Origin: Hysterangium stoloniferum | Lineage: Eukaryota; Basidiomycota; Agaricomycetes; Hysterangiales; Hysterangiaceae | Direction: 5' to 3' | Assembly (NCBI GenBank): GCA_015178975.1 | Contig: WHVD01000130.1 | Coordinates: forward strand, 124,001 to 188,000 | Length of the DNA: 64,000 nucleotides | The notes under the pieces: model-generated | The model's database searches: none | What the model saw: only the letters and a program-made list of their open reading frames with translations | What the model was told of the DNA's origin: nothing | Part shown: piece by piece, positions 55,011 through 64,000 of the stretch | How positions within the stretch are numbered: the stretch's first letter is position 1 | Layout of the letters: the number at the start of each line of letters is the position of its first letter | Translations under genes and position numbers: made by a program

Positions 55011-55795
55011 GGAGTAGCCACTGGGAGGGTCTCTTCTCTGATAGACAATGGTCATGTCTTCCTTCATCAACCAACTAGACCAAGGATATTGTATTTTAGG
55101 CCTCTTGCTTTCCTTCTCCAGTATCAACTTGATGTCTCATCTGATGCATCTGCTACTGAGGTCAGTAGGAATGTTTCCTTGGGTAAGGTCATCATCTTCT
55201 TCTTCCACATCTGAATCCCCACAGGGTATCAATGTAGGCAATGGGCCTAAGTCAAAGGGAAAAACTTCATCTTCTGACTCATTTGATCAAGAGGGATCTT
55301 CTATGAGATGTTCCTTACTAACACATTCTGACCAATTAACCAATGCTTCTTCATCTATGCTTTCTTCCGTGGATAGCAGTTTGAGCTGTTGGGAATTCTC
55401 CCCTTCTGTCAGGCTCTTAAGGTTCTGGCAATGGTTGCTCAGCCAATCCCCCTTCTTGAGGAGGTCATACAAAGGCAATACTTGCATGAATCAGAACATG
55501 TGGAACATGCAGTGAAGGAGGCAGGTGAGGTGAGGGCTGATAAACACCAAATCACCTGCCAATATCAATAGTATCAAGATCTTTGCTACCACCACCACAG
55601 ACAAACTTCCAGACCCATGCAATTATTGCCTTCCTAACCCCTATACCAAGGCAATGACCCATCCAGATATCTGGACTGACAACTAACTAAAGAATTAGTG
55701 GTGATGGAGAAATAAGATGTGTGGGAAGTCATTGAACCTCCAGGTGATGTTAGATTTAGGAAAACTTAAATGGATATTTGCCAATAGGTACATAT

Positions 55796-56613
55796 TGTTA
55801 GGATACACACACAGGCCAGGTCTCTGGAGAAACCCATGGGATATCCGGTAGGACTTGGCTTCAGCTTATAGGCTGCGCCCTCACTAGATTGTATTGTCCA
55901 ATTTCAAACGGACGGACGGGGATCCCGGGGAGTCCGGGCGGGGTTCATGGGTCGTAGGTCGTAAGTCAGAGGTCATGGGTCGTGAGTCGAGATAGTTGAG
56001 AGAGATAGATGCGCTGGAGCCTGTGGGCTCCGACTAGTGTGAGCGGTCTGATAAGAGTAGGGTTTTAGAGCGGAAAATATATTAGATTACTGGGGGGAAT
56101 CTAAGCTAATTTTCTGACTGGATTGTATGTACAACATCTGCCAGTTTATATAGACCATGGAGTGAATAACATAACAAATCCAGTAATGGCAAAACGAAAC
56201 TAACAAAACATGAAACGGGAATAGTAAACACCAAATTGGTGTTAGGAACGGAACGGAACAGAGCAGAGTCCAAATCGTGACAAAGCATAACCCATAACGG
56301 GAAATGGAGGGGGAGCAGAGTCCTAAATCGTGACAGGTCATTTGACTAAAATGGGAACGGGGCTCGATTAGAGCGGTGATGGGATTCTAAGCGGGGACCG
56401 GTGACTGATGTGTGGGACAAAGATGGACATAGACAGAGATGGAGTCCGGGGGAAATCCGGTAACTGATTTGTGTCGTAATGAGGTCAAATGTAACAAGTC
56501 TTGATGTAATGGAGTCCGGGCGGGAAATCCTATAAACAGACGATTGGTGCTTGTAGTGCGTGGGGGCATACGGGTTAGTGCCCGGAGTTCGGCGGGATTG
56601 TCCGGTCGTAACA
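55796..56613 (-). mobile_element. Solo gypsy LTR, TSD CATAT
   Basis: 818 bases, TGTTAGGATAC...CGGTCGTAACA, with a perfect duplication CATAT (55791-55795 and 56614-56618). Same family as 23957-24766 but reversed. It sits inside the copia relic between NRY and NADG. Confidence 0.93.
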
Positions 56614-56797
56614 CATATAATGCAGATGGCAATCTTGTAGCATGCAAGACATGCTTATTAAGAAGAGCCTTAGCATTAATTCTTTTGAGACATATGCTTC
56701 AGTCATGCAATATGGATCCCTTCACAAGAACCTTGAATTGCTGCTCCAAACATGGAAGCATGGCAGGTAGATTATGTTTCTGTATATCTCAACTCAC

Positions 56798-57424
56798 TGT
56801 TAAGCTCAGGGCTTATGGGTGAGTTTCTGGAGAACCCACAGTGACAGGTAGGACTTGGTTTCAGCTTATGTGCTGTTGTAAGACTACTATCTGCTGTTGT
56901 AAGACTACTATCTGCTGCAGGTTCAGATATACACTATAATGAAATTAAATTACTACTGTATTGAAATCCACATGGGGGGTTCCAATAATATGCTATGTCA
57001 AGTCAGAACACCTGTGGGCTCCAGGAGTATGCTGGTACTGAGTTCTTAGAGTGAGAGGTATCAAGGCAGGTAGAATACTAAGTAGGTGTTAAGTTGATTT
57101 TCTGATCAGATTGTAAGTACATGCATAGCTAGACTATATAGAACTAGGGATTATTGTACTACAAATCTGGTGACACAAAAAGACAAACTGGGCAAACAAG
57201 AAAGAAGGCAGGGGTGACCATACTTAGGACAATCGCCAGGATGAAAACAGGAACATGCATGGGGACATAAACCAGATGTCAACCAGGTTTGGGACAGATC
57301 AGGACAAAGATCTTCAAGCATCTAAGTCCCCAGGACATCCAGGCAGAGGTGAGTCATACTGTAAAAGAGAGTGAAGTGCTTATCAAGTGAGATCTGGGAC
57401 CCAGCAGGTTTTCTGGTCCTAACA
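56798..57424 (-). mobile_element. Solo LTR, diverged relative, TSD CTCAC
   Basis: 627 bases, TGTTAAGCTC...GGTCCTAACA, with a perfect duplication CTCAC (56793-56797 and 57425-57429). It shares GGTAGGACTTGG-TTCAGCTTAT and GGAGAACCC-type words with the LTR at 55796 but is shorter and diverged. A 19-base piece, CTGTTGTAAGACTACTAT, is repeated at about 56871 and 56891. Confidence 0.9.
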
Positions 57425-57920
57425 CTCACACCACACCCACATGCAACCATGTACATACATACATAGAACTCCCTGGTAGTGCAAAAGTGTAGGGCAAGGT
57501 GGGACAACTTAACAACATGGATGGCATGTACAATTGGGGAGAAGCATTACATAAGGAGATGAGTGAGTTGGGATACTACATGTCAAAGACAGACCCAGCA
57601 GTCTGGTCCTGACATACTAATGGTAATATTGACAGAGACATAATGGTGAGAACAATTAGTTTTTCCCAATGAGGATGCCTCAAGCACATACTTTGGAATG
57701 ACCAATGGTAACCCATAAGGAATGCCATTGCCACTGGGGATTGTACTTACACACAGGAAATGGCACCAAAGGCACACTGGAGATCTATCATATACCCTCA
57801 GATAGCAACTCAGCCAGACCTATTGGATAATATATCTGCACTTAGCCAGTTTGCAGGCAACCTGGGCTGGAGTTCTCTTACACATGGATTATGATACATC
57901 AAGAGCATCTGTGATTATCA

Positions 57921-58832
57921 TAAAGATCAGTTCCAACAATATTTTGACTCAACTTTCCTTTGGCATTCCTTTGGCATTCCTTTGGCATTCCTTCAACTTT
58001 CACTCAGCTTTCACTTGACTTTTTCTTCACCTTTCTCTCTGACTCAATTTCCAACTGAACTTCTGACTTGTTTTAGTCTAACATCATTTATTATATCATT
58101 CTTATATAATATTATTGTCATTAGTTAACATTAAAGGGCATAAAGGGGCAATGAAAGAAGTGAGGGGAAGTCAGTCAGAAAATCTGTAACCTAGTTGTTC
58201 CATTCACTATATCATAATTGTTGAATACTTTTGAGATAATTCTGACTCAATAATATGTGAGCCTTTGTCCTGATATACATAGCCTCACACTTTATCATCA
58301 GGACAAATTAATACTTTATTGGATGAGGTATTCCTAATTGCAACAGTTCCACAGTCACCAACAGCTCCATCATCCCAAAATCTGAAGCAAGCCCCTCTTC
58401 CTGTTCAACCGCACATGCCAGCAAGTGGCATATGTGTCAAAGTCTAACCAACTGGTTCAGGTTCTATTTGTTCCATCCTTCCCGATCAAAATGCTGCCGG
58501 ACCAGGTCGCAGTGTCTGTTTCTTCTCTTGAGGCGCATATCGTGTCATCGGTCCTAATGGCTCAATGGATGCCAAGAGGAAGGTGCTGATCCTTATCTCA
58601 ACTCTGAACACTTTTCGCTAAGTTAAAATCGGCTAGTACAGAGTCTATAAACAAGCAATCGAGCCATTATTCATACAAATATCATTCAACAGCTACAACT
58701 CCCTTGAACAATGTCGTCGATGTGTTTTCTGTCACCATTCATGAAGTTGGGAATGGGAATGCATCAAATGACATTAGAATGAACACTATACGAAGAAGCG
58801 ATGGTAATGTTTCTGTACCCACTTCCACTCCG
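57921..58832. other. No gene recognised
   Basis: It includes a triple CCTTTGGCATT repeat (about 57956-57990) and an otherwise unassigned stretch. From about 58690 a plus frame (VVDVFSVTIHEVGNGNASN) leads towards the duplicated segment and may be upstream exon sequence of the coiled-coil gene family. Confidence 0.4.
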
Positions 58833-59046
58833 TGATGATCCGAGCCCTGTAGATAGACAAACTCTACCCCCTGGTGCCAACAAATGAAGCTGGATCATGA
58901 ACAATGTTTTCCCCACCTGATGCTTGGTGAATGAACCCAAGGTTTTTCTCCCCCAAATTCTCCACCCCTCCAGATGCTCCAGCAGACATGTCACGTGTTC
59001 CTGCATCAATAAATGACGTTCCTTTGTTCCAACCAAACCTGGAACT
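58833..59046 (+). repeat. Duplicated 5' segment of coiled-coil gene
   Basis: About 210 bases, roughly 90 percent identical to 60785-60997. It encodes FSTPPDAPADMSRVPASIND then VPLFQPNLEL. It ends where the epimerase homology starts (VRVVDIHPKPS). Confidence 0.85.
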
Positions 59047-60515
59047 TGTGCGAGTTGTTGATATACATCCAAAACCATCCATTAAAACCAACACCAATGA
59101 ATATATTTGTGGTGACTTGAGGAATTCTCATTTTTGCGACAGGATTGTCAAAAACGTTCATACGGTCATTCATATGGCCGCTAACATGGGCGGTATGGGC
59201 TACAATACACGGGGATAACGATTTTATCGTTTTTCAGGACAATAGCACGATGACAACGAACATTCTAAAGGCGTCAGTGAAGGCTGGTGTCAAATGCGTC
59301 TTATTTGCATCATCTGCGTGCGTATATCCGGCCTGCCTTCAGTCGAACCAGGCGAAAATTATCGGACTCAAGGAGAGCCATGCATGGTCAACTTTTCCAC
59401 CTTCGCCTCAGGGTTTATATGGCCTGGAGAAACTTATGGGTGAAATGCTTATCTTGCAATACAGAGACACGGTGGACATAAAGATCGCACGATTTCACAA
59501 TGTGTATGGTCCGGGCGGTACTTGGACTGGCGGCCGAGAAAAGGCTCCTGCAGCATTTTCTCGGAAAGCCGTTGTCAGCAAGATGGCCCAGTGTCCCAAC
59601 AGCATGCAGGATAATTTCGAGATTTGGGGTGACGGCACGCAAAGGCGAAGTTTCTTATACATTTCGGATGCTGTCGATGCGATTTTACGCCTACTTCGTG
59701 CAGAGGGATCAGCAACCATCAACGTAGGCTCAGAAGAGCATGTCAGTATGAAGGAACTAGCCGACATTGCATGCGCTGCTGCCGAATTGCATCAAGAAGA
59801 CGTACGGTTCTCTTACAACGATTCAAGGCCGATCGGAGTGGAGTGTAGGACATCAGACAATACCCTGGCAAAGAGAGTATTGAATGGCTGGGAGCCCACC
59901 GTTTCATTAAAAGAAGGCATGGCTTTGACAGTCGAATGGGTAAAGTCTCAGGTAACGTGCCTTCAAATTCTCCCAATACTTTCATAGAATAATTATACGG
60001 CCAGATCGAGGAAGAAATCGCTCATAACAATCTAGATGGCGCATGTCGTTCGAAATTTTTGGACGGGTTGCGCCTTAGTTCGGTACTGAACCTCGAACCA
60101 GAGACCGTCATTTTCGCCATCCTCCTTCCCGTCACGTCCCGAGGGACTTCCTCTCCTGAGGAATGTCTCGATTATTTGACCCGATTCGGACTATCTCTTT
60201 GGCGGACAACGAAGCACGAGACACATCCGCACTATAGTGCTTCATTCCGCATAAAAATATATCTGGCACTAGACAGCGACGATGGTTTCCTCGTTGACGG
60301 CACAAAAGCCGAAGATGCCCTCCAAAGTTTTTATAATTTCGAAATACATCGGATTGTGTGCGATTTTCCAAAAGGCCATGTCTGTAGCCTTTGGCGGGAA
60401 TGCGCCAAGCGCGCCTGGAAAGAAGGAGCCGATTATATGTGTCTCATGGGAGATGATGTCGAGCTCCTGGATGCCGGTTGGCTGACAGACGTATCACGGA
60501 ATTTTTCAAATTTGT
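59047..60515 (+). pseudogene. GDP-mannose 3,5-epimerase-like / glycosyltransferase fusion
   Basis: Plus strand. Epimerase part: VRVVDIHPKPS, HMAANMGGMG, ASSACVYPACLQ, SPQGLYGLEKLMGEM with the YxxxK catalytic pair, IARFHNVYGPGGTWTGGREK, WGDGTQRRSFLYISDAV, RPIGVECRTSDNTLAKRVL. A 53-base intron (59952-60004) joins SQ to IEEEIAHNNLDGACRSKF and a second domain: VIFAILLPVTSRGTSSPEE, KIYLALDSDDGF (DxD-like), KEGADYMCLMGDDVELLDAG. This looks like a family A glycosyltransferase. The Rossmann glycine loop is missing, replaced by the duplicated segment. One extra T near 59200 shifts the frame. The transferase is cut at about 60515 by DIRS sequence. Confidence 0.82.
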
Positions 60516-60784
60516 CCAATAACGATAGGAGTTTGGCAACCAGCTTGGCCTCTCATTTCAACATGAAAAGACTATTCAGCCCTGCACAATGTTGGAGTAT
60601 CTTGGCTTGGAAATTGACACCATTGCCATGTACTCTAATCCAGGGTCTTCCCTGGATGCTGCCAACCTCTATGCGAGCGTAAAGCTTGCTTTTGCTTCAT
60701 TCCTTAGATGCGGAGAAGTCACTGTTAAGGGGAACAAATTCGTGACTTTCAATCCCTCTGCCCACCTGACATGTAACACATGAT
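60516..60784 (+). pseudogene. DIRS-like scrap: RT end joined to recombinase
   Basis: Plus strand. KRLFSPAQC then LEYLGLEIDTIAM (the RT region after the catalytic box, FLGLxIDT) runs directly into DAANLYASVKLAFASFLRCG and EVTVKGNKFVTFNPSAHLT, the recombinase region around the first catalytic Arg.  The RNase H is deleted. A one-base shift separates the transferase frame from the DIRS frame. Confidence 0.65.
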
Positions 60785-63300
60785 GATCTCAAGCCCTGCA
60801 GATGGACAAAATCTACTCCCTGGCGCCGACAAATAAAGTTGGATCAGGAACAATGTTTTCCCCACCTGATGCTTGATGAATGAACACAAGGTTTTCTCCC
60901 CCGAATTCTCCACCCCTCCAGATGCTCCAGCAGACGAGTCGCATGTTCCTGCATCAATAAACGAGGTTCCTTTGTTCCAATCAAACCTGGAACTTACAGC
61001 TGAAGAGCTCGTGGCCGAACTACGAGAACAAATCTCCCTCCAGCAACAACTTGTCTGTCAGTTCAAAATAGAGCTCGACGCATGTGAAGAACAGGTCTCC
61101 TTACTTAGTGCACAACTTAAGAATGCCGAGGCTGGTGCTGAAAAGTACCTCAAGGAAGTTAGAAGGCAACAAGCTGCAATGTGTTCACTCAGGCGTAAGG
61201 TTAGTGAGCTAGAAAAACTCTGTCGTATACTGGAAGAGATCGAAAGAAGCAAGGAGGGAATTTTTGACAGGAGTATAGTGGACGAGGCGAGTAAGGGAGT
61301 GTTGGTTGTCCTGAACGCCAGTATCGGGCAGCTCAAGGTGGAACTTGATGATGCAAGAGTATATGAAAAGCAGGCACGCGAAGAGACTCACAAGCTTAAA
61401 GGTGCTGCAGCTCTCAGCACAAAATGGCAGCGCTCATAAGGCGTTGAGAAGGAGTTGCGAGCACCCACGGGAAAGAAAATGATGAAGTCAGAACCTTGCA
61501 GGAGCGGCTCACAATAACATGTTGCATTGACAAGATGGATCGCACATTACGAGAGGAACTTACAGCACAGCAAGGCCTTTTCACTCGAGAACAAGGACGT
61601 CATGCAATGATTGAAGCACAATGGATCAAGGAGAAGGTGGGCTTTGTAGCTCGCCTAGATGCACACACCGTCGATCAAAACTCACGCTCGAACATATTAA
61701 TGACTTGCAGTGTATGTTGGAGGCGAAAGAGACTGAATTACATGGTTTTAAAACAGAGGTGGGTGCACAGTGGGGCTATGCAGAGAAAGCGGATGAGAAA
61801 ATAAAATCTTTAGAAGGTGAAAAAAGGGGCCTTACTAAAATCGTACAGGCAATGGATGCTACGCTTGAGGAGCTGCACAGTCATTGGAAGGCGGCTGAAG
61901 CAAAGAGAGTGGAATTGAAAGATGAGCGTAATGAGGTGTGACTGACGCGAGAAGAATTGGAACAAGACTGAGATGTAAGATCGTTGATTGACCTCACTGA
62001 GTCGATGCAGACAGAACTAAGTTTTCTCTGTTTAATTGTAGGTGGTTCTTTGATACAGAATTTTAGGATCTTACTTGTAACTATGTCCTTCAAGAGTTGA
62101 TATACCCTTGACGGACATCTGATGCCGACGCAAGGAAACAAGGGTAATTGAGGCTGTGCCATGAGGTAGGGGAACAGAGGGGCAGCTCAGCCGACATCAG
62201 AGACGATCAGATGGAGCAAACAGGAGGGTTGTCTGAGACCATGTGGAGTCGATCTGTAATGTGTGCCTGTGGTAAGACGGCCAGGATTACAGAGATCAGG
62301 TTTGTCATATTCTCCTAATTAGGCACGTAAGGTGACCCACGAAGCTTTTCAGCTGGCCAAAGATGTCAACTTGGAACATTAACACGCAGAGAGACTAACT
62401 CAAAGTCTCCAAGAACGTGGAATGAAGCCAAACCAAGAACGACAATACACTTGAGGTGTTGTGGCATGCCTAAAGGAAATACTTCACACGTGAGATGGTG
62501 ACGATACTCAGATGCACCAACGAATCCTAGAACGTGAACATGAAGCAGATGACCTAAGGGCTCAAATGAACAAGATGACATGCGAACATTGGTTGGTGGA
62601 TGACCAAACCCTGGACCTTCAGGAATACGCACGATGCGAGGACACTGCGAAGACAGAATTAGAGGATGCGGTACGGCAAAAGGCCGAAACCAATTTAATG
62701 CTAGGATTGATGAAGAAGTAATTCGGAGTCTTGACTGCTGAGGTGACTTGCAACAAGAAAGTGCGGATAAAGAAGTCAAATTGCTCCATTTACACAGCAT
62801 GTGTCCCAGATATAGAGGACAAGGATGGCCTCAACATTGCACTAGACTCCAAACAACAAGAATTGGAACTAGTACATGTTTATTTTGCACTTTGGTCAGT
62901 AGTTATTCATGTTCTTATTGCAGTTGAAGCGCAAAATTGGCGTAAAAGAACCAGGAGGCTCGATGCCTGCGCCTAACCGCATTTGGCTCCCCGACTTGTC
63001 TCGTCGACCATTTGCTTTTGCGACGCATGCCATACACTGTTCCCAACCTAGCTCTGTCAGAGTCATCGCTAAACCAATACATTTCAAGATACCTTTGAAA
63101 AAAGAGACCCCCGCAGTACACCACCATCAAGGTCAACGTCAAGTTTTGTGCAGTCAACATGGACAGGGAGATTGCAAACCTCGCTTCCCGTCAGCTCAGT
63201 TCCACACCGTAGATCGTCGTCGGTGATGTCCTCCTCAGCTGCCAGCATGTTACAGAAGATAGCTAAAAGGAGAACACCCAATCTATCGAAACACCTTGTT
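60785..63300 (+). pseudogene. Long coiled-coil protein gene
   Basis: Plus strand. First frame from an ATG at 60876 to 61439: FSPEFSTPPDAPADESHVPA, VPLFQSNLELTAEELVAELR, then heptad-rich DACEEQVSLLSAQLKNAEAG and RRKVSELEKLCRILEEIERS. The coil continues through frame changes: TLREELTAQQGLFTREQGRH (61530), LQCMLEAKETELHGFKTEVG (61710), EREHEADDLRAQMNKMTCEH (62530) and SKQQELELV (62850). After a probable intron it continues as LKRKIGVKEPGGSMPAPNR, the start of a basic Ser/Pro-rich tail to about 63300. The shape suggests a cytoskeletal or spindle-type scaffold; I do not recognise the exact family. Stops at 61440, 61938 and elsewhere suggest decay, though some breaks may be introns. Confidence 0.6.
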
Positions 63301-63309
63301 GTGAGGAGC

Positions 63310-64000
63310 AAGACCCTAGTTCCCGTTTGATAATTCCTCTTGGACGCTTACTATTATATCTGGTTAGGCTTTGGTTGCTTATTGACTCTTTTCGTCTCAT
63401 TTTGTGTTTTTGGGTTCCTATACTTTACTGTGCTAGTATATGTCGTTAGAAGGATAGAATAAAAGGGGGATCAGGGCACAGAATAGTGATCCTAGTGGAC
63501 GAATAGACCACCACTCGGACACGGACACATACTGGTAACCGAACTCAGACGACCACACGCTTGTCACAGATATGGATAGGGACTATTATGGATACATGTG
63601 GGTACTTAGGGTTCTGAACCACAAATTCCAACATATGTATCGATGACACAATTTTTCGATGGATTGATATTGTTAATGCACCTCATTATTTGAAGCTGGT
63701 ATCTACATAAGTGGTTCAGTCAAACCTATGCCATGCTAGTTGAAACAGCCAATCGGAGTGACACAGGCTAAGGAGCAAAAATTCAAGGAAATCCGAAGAA
63801 TGAGTAGTGTACCTGTATCGGTATATATACATAAGTGCCATGTAAGGAACAAAGGTGTGTTACTTACCATATTTCAGTCATGTCAGAGTAGCGCATACCC
63901 ACTTCCCACTGGCCGTGAAGCTTTGATGAAGACGCCGTTAGCAAACACAAGTTGGAAATGCGAGGACCGACCTTTGAGTAGTAGTTACAACACAAAATCC
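63310..64000. other. No gene recognised at right edge
   Basis: I see no supported coding frame, RNA gene or repeat of other window sequences in the last 690 bases. Confidence 0.45.

Larger units (their letters stand above)
50390..55515 (-). mobile_element. Decayed Ty3/gypsy element, minus strand
   Basis: From right to left: acidic gag/pol linker (55515-55000), retropepsin (about 54970-54740), linker (53345-52630), reverse transcriptase (52560-51250), RNase H (51250-50650). It stops near the Helitron 5' end. No integrase or own LTR identified. Interrupted by a solo LTR (53356-54637) and an AT-rich block (about 51800-52375). Confidence 0.78.
55560..57920 (+). pseudogene. Ty1/copia reverse transcriptase relic, split by two LTRs
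   Basis: Plus strand. LTKELVVMEK, DVWEVIEPPGDVRF and LKWIFANRY are cut by a solo LTR at 55796. After it come NADGNLVACKTCLL, FETYASVMQYGSLHKNLELL and LQTWKHGR. A second solo LTR follows at 56798. Then come EALHKEMSELGYYMSKTDPA and VWS (the WxxxL...LGY...D region before the VDD box) and IATQPDLLDNISALSQFAGN ending SLTHGL. The order is that of copia RT. Several shifts. The element's own ends are not seen. Confidence 0.72.

Overview
The window looks like accessory, transposon-dense DNA from a basidiomycete fungus, most likely an agaricomycete. The evidence is: short GT-AG introns of 47-59 bases; exons resembling the basidiomycete DUF6533 membrane-protein family; a fungal BRCA2-type fragment; and a broad set of fungal transposons (Ty1/copia, Ty3/gypsy with chromodomain, DIRS-like tyrosine-recombinase elements, Tc1/mariner, Helitrons, one LINE 3' end). 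I recognise almost no intact host gene. Most coding traces are broken by frameshifts, stops or nested insertions.

Layout. 0-3 kb: minus-strand relics (a possible tyrosine-recombinase gene, an aspartic protease piece, a BRCA2 OB-fold/tower piece) and a copia scrap. 4-40 kb: a multi-gene unit amplified about five times and then shredded. The unit holds a DUF6533-like exon set, an unrecognised minus-strand multi-exon gene, a 42-base tandem-repeat array and flanking non-coding modules. Nested in it are a 2.56 kb LTR element with a perfect TSD (4.4-7.0 kb), a DIRS-like element that itself contains a solo LTR (9.0-13.7 kb), an LTR-like insertion carrying a tRNA-like sequence (16.3 kb, second copy 25.3 kb), a Tc1 element (16.6-18.2 kb), two MITEs, an internally deleted gypsy (20.7-24.8 kb) and a 5'-truncated LINE (38.3 kb). 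40.2-41.06 kb: a proline-iminopeptidase pseudogene cut off by Helitron DNA. 41.06-50.37 kb: two Helitron units, head to tail on the minus strand. 50.4-55.5 kb: a decayed gypsy element, minus strand, with a 1.28 kb solo LTR. 55.6-57.9 kb: a copia relic holding two solo LTRs. 58.8-63.3 kb: a GDP-mannose-epimerase/glycosyltransferase fusion whose first exon sequence comes from a neighbouring coiled-coil gene, a DIRS scrap, then the coiled-coil gene.

The most useful structural evidence is a set of insertions whose ends and target duplications can be read directly, often against an uninterrupted paralogue elsewhere in the window. The most unusual items are the LTR-like element with an internal pol III-type tRNA sequence, and a tandem array of near-identical 68-base mini-exons upstream of a Helitron reading frame. 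No CRISPR, operon, bacterial promoter or rRNA gene is present.
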